DNA of 64,000 bases, taken from positions 40,123-104,122 of the forward strand of contig JAHWKW010000004.1 in assembly GCA_019347675.1 (NCBI GenBank), given 5' to 3'. The notes beneath the pieces were generated by a model that saw only the letters and a list, made by a program, of their open reading frames with translations, was not told where the DNA came from and ran no database searches. The stretch is from Actinomycetota bacterium (GTDB taxonomy: Bacteria; Actinomycetota; Nitriliruptoria; Nitriliruptorales; JAHWKO01). Both the position numbers and the translations under genes were made by a program. Shown here in pieces: positions 1 to 8,864 of this stretch. How positions within the stretch are numbered: position 1 is the first letter of the stretch; every line of letters starts with the position of its first letter.

Positions 1-1488
1 GAAGATGCCTCCGCCGTCGTTGTTGACCACGACCAGCGGCAGGTCGACCTCGCCGGCGTGTGCACGCAGCAGCAGACCGTTGGCATCGTGCAGCAGCGAC
101 AGATCCCCGGCGAGAGCCACGGTGGGGGCCGGGGCCGTCGCGAGCGCCACGCCCAGGGCGGTGGACACGAACCCGTCGATCCCACTGGCGCCCCGGTTGG
201 CCAGGACACGGACCCCGTCGCGCGGCGCCATGGCGAGGTCCAGATCGCGCACCGGACGGCTCGACGCGACCACGAGCGTGCCGCCGGACGGGACGGCCGC
301 GGCGACGTCGCGGGCGGTGCGGGGTTCGCTCGGGCTGGCCGACCCGTCGAGGAGCGCGTCGAGGGTCGTGCGGGCCACGCGCTCGGAACGCAGCCATGCC
401 TCGAGCCAGCCCGACGTGCGGGCGCCCGCAAGCGCGGCCGTCAGCGCCTCGCAGGCGAGTGCGGGGTCGGCCACCAGCAGTTGGCCGACCACCCGACGAG
501 GGTCCAGCCACACCCCGTCCGGGTCGAACACGACCTGTGGCACATCCGGGCCGAGGTGGCCCTCGACAGTGCGGGACAGGACGGTGCGTCCGATCCGCAC
601 CACCAGGTCGGGGCGGTGCGCCGCAGCGAACGGCGGATGGTCGAGCAGGGCGTGTGCGGTGCTGATCGCGTACCGGCCGGTGCGGGCGCTCGACAGCGGC
701 TCGGCGATCAGCGGCCATCCTGCGGCGTGGGCAAGGTCGACGATCGGTCCCGGCGGCGCGGCGGTGTCGCCGACGACGAGCAGCCCACGTTCGGTGTCCG
801 CGATGCGCCCCGCCAGCGCCTCCACGGCGGCCTGGGGCGCGGGGCGGGCTGCGCGCGCCACCACCGTCCACGGTCGAGCGTGGCCACGTCCGTCCAGCCG
901 CTGGGTGAACGCCGCTGACGGGGCGTGCCCGACATCGGCGAGCGCCACCAACGGCTCCCGGAAGGTGAGGTTGGCGTGGACCGGGCCGGCCGGTCCGCGC
1001 ACGCCCAGTGCTTCAGCCCACAGCCGTGACGCGGTCGACCGCCAGTAGTCGTCGACGCCGGGGCGATCCTCGGCGATGCCGACCTCGACGAACCAGCGCA
1101 CGTGGTCGCCGAAGAGCTTGAGCTGGTCGATGGTCTGGTTGGCGGCCGTGTGACGCAGCTCCGGTGGCCGGTCGGCGGTGAGCGCCAGCAACGGGACGCG
1201 GGCCTGGTGGGCCTCGACCACGGCCGGGTGCAGGTTGGTGGTTGCCGTCCCCGACGTCGTGAGCACGACGGCAGGACGGCCGGTGGCCTTGCCCAGGCCG
1301 AGCGCGACGAACCCCGCGGAGCGTTCGTCGATCTGGACGTGCACGCGCACCCGCGGGTCGTCGTGCAGCGCCATCGCCAGCGCTGCCGATCGCGAGCCCG
1401 GGGCGAGCACCGCGTCGGTCAGGCCGTGACGGGCGAATTCGTCGACGACGGTCAGCGCAAGCGCGTGTGAGGGATTGGCGGCCGTCAC
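1..1488 (-). CDS. menD: 2-succinyl-5-enolpyruvyl-6-hydroxy-3-cyclohexene-1-carboxylate synthase MenD (C-terminus cut off by window edge)
   Basis: MenD is the ThDP-dependent enzyme that joins isochorismate and 2-oxoglutarate in menaquinone synthesis. 496 codons are visible; family members are about 550 residues, so only the C-terminal end is missing. The N-terminus has the ThDP-enzyme signatures APGSRSAALAMAL and TTSGTATTNLHPAVVEA. The last visible part has GDLSLLHDANGL followed by NNDGGGIF, the ThDP/Mg-binding segment. The GTG start at 1488 overlaps the menC TGA (GTGA), the same coupling seen between menA and menC. Large plus-strand frames over this region are antisense shadows. Confidence 0.93.
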   Translation of the reverse strand, partial: MTAANPSHALALTVVDEFARHGLTDAVLAPGSRSAALAMALHDDPRVRVHVQIDERSAGFVALGLGKATGRPAVVLTTSGTATTNLHPAVVEAHQARVPLLALTADRPPELRHTAANQTIDQLKLFGDHVRWFVEVGIAEDRPGVDDYWRSTASRLWAEALGVRGPAGPVHANLTFREPLVALADVGHAPSAAFTQRLDGRGHARPWTVVARAARPAPQAAVEALAGRIADTERGLLVVGDTAAPPGPIVDLAHAAGWPLIAEPLSSARTGRYAISTAHALLDHPPFAAAHRPDLVVRIGRTVLSRTVEGHLGPDVPQVVFDPDGVWLDPRRVVGQLLVADPALACEALTAALAGARTSGWLEAWLRSERVARTTLDALLDGSASPSEPRTARDVAAAVPSGGTLVVASSRPVRDLDLAMAPRDGVRVLANRGASGIDGFVSTALGVALATAPAPTVALAGDLSLLHDANGLLLRAHAGEVDLPLVVVNNDGGGIF

Positions 1489-2501
1489 CGGTGGTCCTCG
1501 GCGGCGACAGCGGTGGCGGTGCGACCGTCTGTGCCCCCCATGATCGCCGCACAGGTGTCCAGCCGGCGGAGCAGGCCACGGGCCTGCTCGGGCGACGGGG
1601 CCCACCTGCGCAGCAGATCCTCGTCCGGGGTCGGGCGGCGGACCATGATCGTGCCGGCCTCCGGCAGGAGCGGATCAGGCACGACGTCACCGTCCAGGAG
1701 GCCGGCAGTGGCCAGTCCGCAGGCGTACGGCAACCGCGGCAGAGCCGCGGCGAGAGCGATCCCGGCAGCCAGCCCGATCGAGGTCTCCAACGCCGACGAG
1801 ACGACCACGGACAGTCCGGCGGCGTCAGCGGCCTCGGCGACCTTGAGTGCCGGCCACACCCCGCCCAGCGGCTGGACCTTGACCACGACCACGTCCGCGG
1901 CGTCCAGCCCGGCGACGTGCAGCGGGTCGTCGGCCGTTCGGACCACCTCGTCGGCTGCGATCGGGACGTCGATGCGGCGCCGCAGCACGGCCATCTCCGC
2001 GCACGTCGCCACCGGCTGCTCGACGTACTCCAGGCCGACACGGTCGAGGGTGCGGATCGCACGGACGGCTTCATCGACGTCCCACGCGCCGTTGGCGTCG
2101 ACGCGGAGCCGCCCGCCCGGCCCGAGCGCCGCGCGGACGGCCTCGACCCTGGCCACATCCTCGCGCAGAGGTTGGCCGGGCTCGGCCACCTTCACCTTCG
2201 CGGTGCGGCACCCGGAACGCCGGACGAGGTCGTGAGCCCGTTGGGGGTCCACGGCCGGGACGGTGACGTTGACCGGGATGCGCTCGCGGACGGGGTCGGG
2301 CCAGGCACGCGTGGCCGCCTCGTGCGCCGCGGCGAGCCACCGGCTGGCGTACGCCGGTCCGTACTCGGGGAACGGCGAGAACTCCCCCCACCCGGCGGGG
2401 CCGGCGACGAGCACCCCGCAGCGCTCGTCGACGCGCCGGAACCGGGTGCGCATCGGCACGCGGAACGCTTCCGCCCGCAGGTGGTCGTCGCCCAACGTCA
2501 C
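1485..2501 (-). CDS. menC: o-succinylbenzoate synthase MenC
   Basis: Enolase-superfamily dehydratase that makes o-succinylbenzoate from the MenD/MenH product. Visible catalytic elements in order are the KVKV strand with the acid/base Lys, RVDANGAW (first metal Asp), EQP (metal Glu), AADE (metal Asp) and VVVKVQPLGG (second Lys). The frame is open further upstream to 2660, but that part reads as low-complexity Arg/Gly shadow. A GTG at 2501 gives a 338-residue protein of normal family length and overlaps the menA TGA by four bases (GTGA). A second GTG lies three codons upstream at 2510. Confidence 0.92.
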   Translation of the reverse strand: MTLGDDHLRAEAFRVPMRTRFRRVDERCGVLVAGPAGWGEFSPFPEYGPAYASRWLAAAHEAATRAWPDPVRERIPVNVTVPAVDPQRAHDLVRRSGCRTAKVKVAEPGQPLREDVARVEAVRAALGPGGRLRVDANGAWDVDEAVRAIRTLDRVGLEYVEQPVATCAEMAVLRRRIDVPIAADEVVRTADDPLHVAGLDAADVVVVKVQPLGGVWPALKVAEAADAAGLSVVVSSALETSIGLAAGIALAAALPRLPYACGLATAGLLDGDVVPDPLLPEAGTIMVRRPTPDEDLLRRWAPSPEQARGLLRRLDTCAAIMGGTDGRTATAVAAEDHR

Positions 2502-3358
2502 GTCAACCACAGGCCCACCGCCAGCAACAGTCCGTAGGCCACGTGCAGCCGGACGGTCCCGACCAGGGCGTCGATCAGCACCAGCGGTTCGGTGGCGGTG
2601 CGTACCGTCCGCGTGACCGCCACGGCCAGTGGCGCCGACCCCAACGCGAGCAGCGGCCACGGGCTGTGTGCGGACACAGCCACGGCCACCGTCAGCGCCA
2701 GCGCCCCGCCGACCACGACCGTGTACAGCGTCCGGGTGCGGCGGTCACCGAGGCGGACGGCGAGGGTGGCCTTTCCGGCCACCAGGTCGGTGTGGATGTC
2801 GCGGAGGTTGTTCGCGACCAGGATCGCGGTGGCCAGGAGCCCGACCGGCACGGCCGCGGTGACGGCCACGGCCGCCAGCCGCTCGTCCTGGACGTACTGC
2901 GAGCCGGCGGTGGCCACAAGACCGAAGAACACGAACACCGCCAGCTCACCCAGGCCGGCGGAGGCGTACGGGCGGGGACCGCCGCTGTACCCGAGCGCGG
3001 CTGCGAGCGCCGCCGCTCCCACCGCGACGAGCTCCCAACCGGCAGCAGCCGCGAGCAGCAGACCCGCCACAGCGGCGACCCCGAACGCGGCGAGGGTGGC
3101 CCGCCACATCTGTGCGCCGGTGACCAGGCCGGAGGCCACCGCCCGTCGCGGTCCGACCCGCTCTGCGGTGTCCACGCCGCCCACGGCGTCGAAGTAGTCG
3201 TTGGCGTAGTTGACACCGACCTGGACCGAGACGCCGACGGCGAGCGCCGCGAGGAACCGCCAGGCGATGAACCGCTCGGCCGCTGCGGTCCCCACGACGA
3301 CGGCCACGACCGCCGCGGGGAGCGTCCGCGGTCGTGCCGCCTCGACCCAGACCCGCAC
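2498..3358 (-). CDS. menA: 1,4-dihydroxy-2-naphthoate polyprenyltransferase MenA
   Basis: Integral membrane UbiA-family prenyltransferase that attaches the polyprenyl chain to DHNA to form demethylmenaquinone. The first Asp-rich motif reads NYANDYFDAVGGVD; the second prenyl-diphosphate site appears as NNLRDIHTD. About eight hydrophobic segments are spread over 286 residues, as usual for MenA. It is the first gene of the menA-menC-menD unit, whose members overlap by GTGA. The divergent menE starts about 100 bases away, so the 3359-3459 gap must hold both promoters. Confidence 0.92.
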   Translation of the reverse strand: MRVWVEAARPRTLPAAVVAVVVGTAAAERFIAWRFLAALAVGVSVQVGVNYANDYFDAVGGVDTAERVGPRRAVASGLVTGAQMWRATLAAFGVAAVAGLLLAAAAGWELVAVGAAALAAALGYSGGPRPYASAGLGELAVFVFFGLVATAGSQYVQDERLAAVAVTAAVPVGLLATAILVANNLRDIHTDLVAGKATLAVRLGDRRTRTLYTVVVGGALALTVAVAVSAHSPWPLLALGSAPLAVAVTRTVRTATEPLVLIDALVGTVRLHVAYGLLLAVGLWLT

Positions 3359-3421
3359 CGGGATCGCTCAGCCGCGCTCGGGGCACGTGCGGGCGCGATC
3401 CGGGCTCGTCACGGACGGCTC

Positions 3422-3451
3422 CTGACCAGCGGCGACGTCGCCGACTACGGT
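3422..3451 (+). promoter_or_regulatory. Putative promoter of menE, near-leaderless
   Basis: CTGACC at 3422-3427 and TACGGT at 3446-3451 are separated by 18 bases and fit a weak sigma70 -35 and an actinobacterial TAnnnT -10. The predicted transcript start falls close to the GTG of menE at 3460, and no Shine-Dalgarno is seen before that GTG. Prediction by eye only. Confidence 0.4.
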
Positions 3452-3459
3452 AGCCAACC

Positions 3460-4590
3460 GTGGGCAGCCCAACGGACGCCGCCAGGCTGGTCGCGCTCCG
3501 CCTGCCGGCCACGCCCGAGGCGCTCGAGGTGATGCAGCGCTCGTGGGCGGGCGGGGACGCGCTGCTGCCGCTGCCCGCCGCTGCACCCGACGAGGTGGTG
3601 GCTGGGATCCTGGCGGCGCTCCGCCCCGCTGTCCTGCGTGGTGACGACGGCGACGTCTCGCTCCCCGATCCGGTCCCCGTGGCAGCGGACACCGCGCTGG
3701 TGGTGACGACGTCTGGGACGACCGGCCCGCCCAAGGGCGTGGAGCTGACCCACCAGGCGCTGACCGCGGCCGTGGGGGCCAGCCTCGACCGTCTGGAGTC
3801 GGCACCCGGCGACCGGTGGCTGTGCTGCCTCCCGCTGCATCACGTGGCCGGCATCCTGGTGCTGTTGCGCGCCTGGCAGGCGGGGACCGAGCCGATCGTC
3901 CACGCGGGCTTCGACCCCGCGGAGGTGGGCTCGGCAGACGCTGCCACCCACATCGCGCTGGTCCCCACCATGCTGCACCGCCTGCTCGATGCCCGGGTCG
4001 ACGTCGGCCGTTTCCGCCGGGTGCTGGTCGGCGGGGCGAAGCCTGGGCGGCGGCTGCGGGAACGCGCCGGGGGGGCCGGCGCGCCGGTGACCGTCAGCTA
4101 CGGCATGACCGAGACCTGCGGCGGGTGCGTCTACGACGGCGTGCCACTGGACGGTGTGGAGGTCCGCGTCGACGCCGACGGGTGCATCGCCATCCGCGGC
4201 CCGGTCGTGATGCGCCGCTACCGCGGCCGACCCGACCTCACCGCCGCGGTGCTCGACGCTGACGGCTGGCTGCGCACCGCCGACCTCGGCCGCTGGACCG
4301 ACGACGGCCGCCTGGAGGTCCTCGGCCGCGGTGACGACGTGATCGTGACCGGTGGCGAGAAGGTCGCCGCCGGGCAGCTCGCCGCACTGCTGTGCGCCCA
4401 TCCGCGCGTCGCGGACGCAGCTGTGGTCGGCCGCGCCGACCTCGAGTGGGGTGAGCGGGTGGTGGCCTACTGCGTGGCGGCCGACCCGCTCGACCCACCG
4501 ACGCTGGAGGAGCTGCGCGACTTCGTTGCCGCCCAGGCCCCGCGCCACGCCCCCCCGCGCGAGCTGCGGCTGGTCGACGACCTGCCGTAG
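3460..4590 (+). CDS. menE: o-succinylbenzoate-CoA ligase MenE, lacking the C-terminal A10 lysine motif
   Basis: AMP-forming ligase that activates o-succinylbenzoate for naphthoate ring closure. It has the P-loop TSGTTGPPKG (near residue 85), the A5 motif SYGMTET, the A7-like WLRTADLG and the A8-like VLGRGDDVIVTGGEKV. The 376-residue protein stops with TAG immediately after LVDDLP, just where relatives continue into the A10 'LPxTxxGKxxR' motif carrying the adenylation lysine. Neither the same frame past the TAG nor the +1 frame restores it. The other ligase of this window (24631-26190) keeps GKVRR. The start is GTG. The convergent neighbour ends 8 bases away, so a deletion at the junction is possible. 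The gene may still act in thioester formation or be impaired. Confidence 0.85.
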   Translation: MGSPTDAARLVALRLPATPEALEVMQRSWAGGDALLPLPAAAPDEVVAGILAALRPAVLRGDDGDVSLPDPVPVAADTALVVTTSGTTGPPKGVELTHQALTAAVGASLDRLESAPGDRWLCCLPLHHVAGILVLLRAWQAGTEPIVHAGFDPAEVGSADAATHIALVPTMLHRLLDARVDVGRFRRVLVGGAKPGRRLRERAGGAGAPVTVSYGMTETCGGCVYDGVPLDGVEVRVDADGCIAIRGPVVMRRYRGRPDLTAAVLDADGWLRTADLGRWTDDGRLEVLGRGDDVIVTGGEKVAAGQLAALLCAHPRVADAAVVGRADLEWGERVVAYCVAADPLDPPTLEELRDFVAAQAPRHAPPRELRLVDDLP

Positions 4591-4597
4591 TCGGCGG

Positions 4598-5092
4598 CTA
4601 CCACACCACCCACCCGCCGGTGTCGGGCCGGTCGGGGACGCCGCACTCGGGACACTGGGTGGCCAGGAACCGGGCCCACGACTCGACCTGCTCGGGGCCG
4701 GGCAGGTCGTGGCCGTCCTCGTCGGTCGTGACCTCCCAGACCTCGCCGAACCGGTCGGCGACCACGACCGCGGCCACATCCGGGTCCAGGCCCAAGCGTC
4801 GGCGCAGCGCCCCGTCCTCGTCCTCCACGACGGCAAGATCCTCGGGCGCGGCCGGGGCCCGTCGCGCCGACAGCACCCGCAGCACCGCGTTCCAGTCGCC
4901 GAGGTCGTCGATCCCGCTGGCCAGGGCCGCGACGTACTCGTCGCACGCGTCGCAGTCGGGGTGCGTGAACACGACCACCGCCGCGTCGCGCACCGAGCCG
5001 CGCAGATCGACCGCGCTGCCGTCGTCGACCCGCGCCAGGGTGACGTCCGGGAGCCGGTCACCGACCGTCACGCTGGTCTGAGATGCGGTCAT
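4598..5092 (-). CDS. Redoxin/thioredoxin-fold protein with CxxC
   Basis: A 164-residue soluble protein. Its N-terminal segment GDRLPDVTLARVDDGSAVDL is typical of AhpC/TSA-redoxin proteins, followed by a strand and HPDCDACDEY, a CxxC redox centre. A second Cys pair (CPECGVPD) sits near the C-terminus and could bind metal or form a disulfide. No signal peptide is seen. It is the last gene of the cytochrome c biogenesis run; its ATG at 5092 lies one base after the ccsA TGA and has a good GGGAGG ribosome site, so I prefer it to the upstream in-frame start at 5122. Role inferred: thiol-disulfide chemistry linked to cytochrome maturation. Confidence 0.7.
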   Translation of the reverse strand: MTASQTSVTVGDRLPDVTLARVDDGSAVDLRGSVRDAAVVVFTHPDCDACDEYVAALASGIDDLGDWNAVLRVLSARRAPAAPEDLAVVEDEDGALRRRLGLDPDVAAVVVADRFGEVWEVTTDEDGHDLPGPEQVESWARFLATQCPECGVPDRPDTGGWVVW

Positions 5093-5093
5093 G

Positions 5094-6371
5094 TCAACCT
5101 CCCACGGGGTCGGTGGCGGCACGTGCGGTGACGGCCTTGACCAGTCCGTACACGATCAGCGCCCCGGCGATCCCGATCCACGGCGGGTTGCTGGTCGCTG
5201 CACCCGCGTAGCTGTGCAACCCGGTGATCCACAGGTTCACCGCGTAGTAGGTGAACATCAGCAGCAGGAACGCGACCACGCCGATCCCCGCAGCACCCCG
5301 GCCGCGCAACCCCCGGGTCGCCCGCGAGTGCAGGTACCCGGCGTAGGCGATCCACGCGAGGAACGCGCCGGTCTCCTTGGGGTCCCATCCCCAGTACCGT
5401 CCCCAGCTCTGCTCGGCCCACACCGCCCCGGCGATCACGCCGAACGTCAGGATCGGGAAGGCGAACGCGGTGGTGCGGTAGGCCAGGGAGTCCAGCGTCG
5501 CGGCTGACGGCAGGGCGGGCAGGGTCCACCACGCCGCCACCACGCCGAGCGCGATCAGCGCCGGGGCGACCGCGGTGGCGACCGGGTTGTTGAAGAGCAG
5601 CGCGTAGGCGACCGTCAGCGCGGTCGCGCCGATCACGATCGGGACGGGGTTGACCGCGTCGCGCAGCGCCCGCCCGTACAGGTGGCGGTCCGCCAGGCCG
5701 GCGTCGTCCTCGTAGCCCTCGGGGCGGTCTTCGGGCGCCGCGGGATCGTGCTCGTCGAGCGCCCCCGGGGCGTAAGCCGCCCCGACGGTCGAGCCGCGGT
5801 GGGACGCGTCCAGGGTCGACGCGACGCGTCGCTCGGCGAGGTCGCGGATCAGGTACAGCCCGGTGAACACGAACGCGACGATGAAGATCGTCGAGGCGAT
5901 CATCATCGAGAACGTGTGGATCTTCAGCCAGTGGGTCTGCAGCGCCGGCATCAGGGGCTCGGCCGGTGCGTACAGCACCAGCGCGCTGCCCATCATCACC
6001 AGCGCCCCCATCAGCAGGAAGCCGTTGAGCTCGGGACGGCGCAGCCGCCCGTGCACGACCACCAGCGCGATCAGCACGACCCCGAAGCCCATCGCCGAGG
6101 AGTACTCGTACATGTTGCCCAGCGGCACGCGCCCGCCCGCGGCGATCGAGCGGGTCACGATCGAGGCGAGGTGGGTGCCGAGTCCGGCCACGGTGAACGC
6201 CACGCCCAGCCGTCCCACGGCGACACCCGCCCGCGGCCGCTCGTCACGGGCGCGGTCGACCTGCGTGAACGCCAGCCGGTAGAACGAGGCCACCATCGCC
6301 GCGGCGTAGAGCAGGAACGTCCACGGGAAGAACAGCGTCCGGGACAGCTCGGCGAGTTGGGTCTCGGTCAT
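5094..6371 (-). CDS. ccsA: System II cytochrome c biogenesis protein CcsA/ResC
   Basis: Polytopic membrane haem handling protein that, with ResB, exports haem and ligates it to apocytochrome c on the outer face. The signature WGRYWGWDPKETGAFLAW, the tryptophan-rich haem-binding WWD motif, is near residue 345. Multiple hydrophobic helices occur through 425 residues, with a charged loop around residues 190-240. The frame is open upstream, but ATG at 6371 overlaps the resB TGA (ATGA) and starts a sensible MTETQLAELSRTLFFPW sequence. It acts with the CcdA and TlpA-like proteins encoded just upstream and serves the dihaem cytochrome of the adjacent bc cluster. Confidence 0.93.
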   Translation of the reverse strand: MTETQLAELSRTLFFPWTFLLYAAAMVASFYRLAFTQVDRARDERPRAGVAVGRLGVAFTVAGLGTHLASIVTRSIAAGGRVPLGNMYEYSSAMGFGVVLIALVVVHGRLRRPELNGFLLMGALVMMGSALVLYAPAEPLMPALQTHWLKIHTFSMMIASTIFIVAFVFTGLYLIRDLAERRVASTLDASHRGSTVGAAYAPGALDEHDPAAPEDRPEGYEDDAGLADRHLYGRALRDAVNPVPIVIGATALTVAYALLFNNPVATAVAPALIALGVVAAWWTLPALPSAATLDSLAYRTTAFAFPILTFGVIAGAVWAEQSWGRYWGWDPKETGAFLAWIAYAGYLHSRATRGLRGRGAAGIGVVAFLLLMFTYYAVNLWITGLHSYAGAATSNPPWIGIAGALIVYGLVKAVTARAATDPVGG

Positions 6372-8107
6372 GGGCTGACGACCTCCCGGGAGGCATCGGG
6401 GTCGGGGTCGCGGCCGGATCGCCCGGCACGGTCGGGCTCCAGGCGCCGACGCAGCGCGGCGACGATGGTGGGGAACTCCTCCTCGAAGGCCTGCGGTCGT
6501 TGCAGGGCGTGGCCCGCGACGATGATGCGTGTGCTCCCGTCGATCTCGGCGGCCTCGACCCAGACTCGGCGCCGGTAAGCGTACAGCGCCGGGATGAGCC
6601 CAACGAGGAGCAACGCGGCGGCGGCCAGCAGCAGCGGGTCGGTCGGGCGGCGGCTCACCTGGAACCCGACCCACCGCCTGAGGTCGGCGAACGCCACGGT
6701 CGCCCCGGTGGGCAGCTCCGCCTGGAACCCCGGCCGCAGGCCCCCGTGGGAGAGCTCACGCATCGCGGTGGTGTCGAGATCGTTGACGCCCTGGACCCGG
6801 TCGAAGCGCAGGTCACCGGCCCACACGGTGTACAGCAGCAGCGGGGCGCGCGCGCCGGGCCAGCCGGTGGGGACCGGGCGGCCGTCGGGGCCCTCGGGGG
6901 CGTCGGGGAACAGGTGCAGCTCCAGACCGATCTGCGGTTGGACGCCCGGGGCCTTCACCGCGCCCCGCCACACCCCGCCCCCGACCGCGGTCATGTGGAT
7001 CCAACCGTCGTGGGCGACGTCATCGCCGTCGCGGACGATCACCCGGGCGGCGTACCCCCAGTCGAGCATGTGGACCTTCATCCCGTCGACGACCAGGGGA
7101 TCGTTGATGACGGTGGTGCGCTGCTGGGTCCGCCCGTCGGCGTGACGGATCCTGACGTCGGAGCGGAACAGCACCGGCTGCGCAGCCCCGGTCCAATCGA
7201 CGTCGAAGCGGTCCAGGTCCAGCTGGAAGCCGGCGTGGTCGTCCGCGCCCCACCACCGGCCGGCGTCCTTGACCCAGTACGCGACCGAGGTGTCGGTGAA
7301 GCCGGGTTCACCCTCCACGATGCCCACCTGACCGGTGAACGTCGTCAGCTTGCCGACCACCACCCCGATCAGCAGGAGGTAGAAGGCGGTGTGGAACACC
7401 AGCGACCCGCCTTCGCGCGACAGGTGACCGCGTTCGGCGGCGACCTGCGGCCGCGCGGGGGTGGCGAGGTCGGCCCCTGGCGCCCCGACCGCCGCATGCT
7501 CCACGCCCGCGTGGGCACCAGCGCGGCTGTCGGCGAGGTCGGCGGGAGCGGGGGCCACCCCCACCCGCGCGTCCGACCGTGTCGGGACAACGGCGTCCGG
7601 CGGGGCGTCGTCGGCGCGGAGGCGGAACCGTCGCCGGGTCAGGACGTCGCGGACCGCGGCCAGGGCCTCGGCAGCAGGCTGGTCGGTGTCGATCGTGGCG
7701 ACGTGGGGCTGGCGGGCCAGGTTGCGTGAGCGGGGTGGGCGGCCGCGACGCACCAACCGCCAGTACGCCCGATAGCGGGGGATGAGGCAACTGGTGAGGC
7801 TGGTGAACAGCAGCGCGAGCAGCACCAGGAACCACGGCGCGCCGAAGACGTCGTAGGCCCCCACGGCGTCGAGGAGGCGGGCGGGGAGCTGCCCCGGGCC
7901 GGCCGTCCCGTCCAGCCACTGCGCGACGGTGTCGGCGACGTTCGGGCGTTGCGGGACGACGGTGGCCAGGAGCGTCGCCGCCCCGAGAGCGGCCAGCAGG
8001 TGCAGCGCGGTGCGCATGCGCCGCAGCCACCGCCACAGTGAGACGACGGTCTCCACCGGGCCGGGGATCAACGGACCGCGTGCACGGGCCGGGGCCGGTT
8101 CGGTCAT
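6368..8107 (-). CDS. resB: System II cytochrome c biogenesis protein ResB
   Basis: Partner of CcsA in System II haem delivery. The 579-residue protein begins MTEPAPARARG and has transmembrane helices near residues 30-50 and 85-105. A third (HTAFYLLLIGVVVGKLTTF) follows a Pro/Ala-rich cytoplasmic loop that is longer than in Bacillus. A large extracytoplasmic domain and a C-terminal helix (DPLLLAAAALLLVGLIPALY) come after. The start ATG at 8107 shares one base with the ccdA stop (TGATG). The frame continues upstream to 8962, but only as an antisense-like shadow of ccdA. Confidence 0.9.
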   Translation of the reverse strand: MTEPAPARARGPLIPGPVETVVSLWRWLRRMRTALHLLAALGAATLLATVVPQRPNVADTVAQWLDGTAGPGQLPARLLDAVGAYDVFGAPWFLVLLALLFTSLTSCLIPRYRAYWRLVRRGRPPRSRNLARQPHVATIDTDQPAAEALAAVRDVLTRRRFRLRADDAPPDAVVPTRSDARVGVAPAPADLADSRAGAHAGVEHAAVGAPGADLATPARPQVAAERGHLSREGGSLVFHTAFYLLLIGVVVGKLTTFTGQVGIVEGEPGFTDTSVAYWVKDAGRWWGADDHAGFQLDLDRFDVDWTGAAQPVLFRSDVRIRHADGRTQQRTTVINDPLVVDGMKVHMLDWGYAARVIVRDGDDVAHDGWIHMTAVGGGVWRGAVKAPGVQPQIGLELHLFPDAPEGPDGRPVPTGWPGARAPLLLYTVWAGDLRFDRVQGVNDLDTTAMRELSHGGLRPGFQAELPTGATVAFADLRRWVGFQVSRRPTDPLLLAAAALLLVGLIPALYAYRRRVWVEAAEIDGSTRIIVAGHALQRPQAFEEEFPTIVAALRRRLEPDRAGRSGRDPDPDASREVVSP

Positions 8108-8850
8108 CAGATCGGCGGCTGGAAGCCGGTGACCAGGGGACGCAGCCACACGATGAAGGCGCGCCACAGCCCGGTCACCATGGCGACACCGACCGCGACG
8201 AGCACTCCGCCGCCGACGGCCTGCAGCACGCGGGCGCGGCGACGCAGAAACGCCAGCCCGCCCGACAGCCGCCGGAACAGCAGGCCGAACACGATGAACG
8301 GCAGGCCGAGGCCCAGCGCGTAGACGAACGCGAGCGTCCCCCCGCGCAGCGTCCCACCGCCCGCCGCCAGGGTCATGATGGCCGCCAGCGCCGGACCCAG
8401 GCACGGGGTCCACCCGACCCCGAACACGAACCCGAGCACCGGTGCGGCCAACAGACCGTGGCCGGGGGCGCGGCCGGCCAGGCGCACCTCGCGGGTCAGC
8501 CGCCCGGTCGCCATCAGCACGCCGAACACCACGACCAGCGCCCCCATCACGACCTGCGCGACCGGGTTGGACTCCAGGAAGAAGAACGTCCCGACCGCGA
8601 CGCCGATCATCGTCAGCGGCACCGCGAAGCCGAGGACGAACAACGCCCCGCCCAGCAGGACCCGCCCGCGGGCGCCGACCCCGCCGGAGGCGAGCTCCTC
8701 GCCCGACAGGCCGGTGATGTACGACAGGTAGCCGGGCACCAGCGGGACCACGCAGGGGCTGGCGAACGACACGACCCCGGCGGCGAAGGCGATCGCCGCC
8801 GCGACGACGACGTTGGCGTCGGTGATCAGGGTGTGGACGAAGTCGGTCAT
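8107..8850 (-). CDS. ccdA: Thiol-disulfide interchange membrane protein CcdA
   Basis: Six-helix membrane protein that carries reducing equivalents from cytoplasmic thioredoxin across the membrane to keep CXXCH cysteines of apocytochrome c reduced. 247 residues. The N-terminal FASPCVVPLVPGYLSY motif holds the first active Cys; GVGWTPCLGPALAAI in the fourth segment holds the second. Both prolines flanking the cysteines are present. It lies between the TlpA-like lipoprotein gene (its likely electron acceptor) and resB, the usual System II order. Confidence 0.95.
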   Translation of the reverse strand: MTDFVHTLITDANVVVAAAIAFAAGVVSFASPCVVPLVPGYLSYITGLSGEELASGGVGARGRVLLGGALFVLGFAVPLTMIGVAVGTFFFLESNPVAQVVMGALVVVFGVLMATGRLTREVRLAGRAPGHGLLAAPVLGFVFGVGWTPCLGPALAAIMTLAAGGGTLRGGTLAFVYALGLGLPFIVFGLLFRRLSGGLAFLRRRARVLQAVGGGVLVAVGVAMVTGLWRAFIVWLRPLVTGFQPPI

Positions 8851-8864
8851 GGTCGGCGCAGACC

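Noticed and set aside
5..1048. 347-codon plus-strand frame
   Set aside because: Antisense to menD. The product is Ser/Arg/Pro noise, whereas the minus strand encodes a clear ThDP enzyme across the same bases.
4588..4590. TAG at the end of menE as a recoded codon (pyrrolysine or readthrough)
   Set aside because: The sequence after TAG (SAATTPPTRR) does not resemble the missing A10 segment, so there is no sign that the frame continues.
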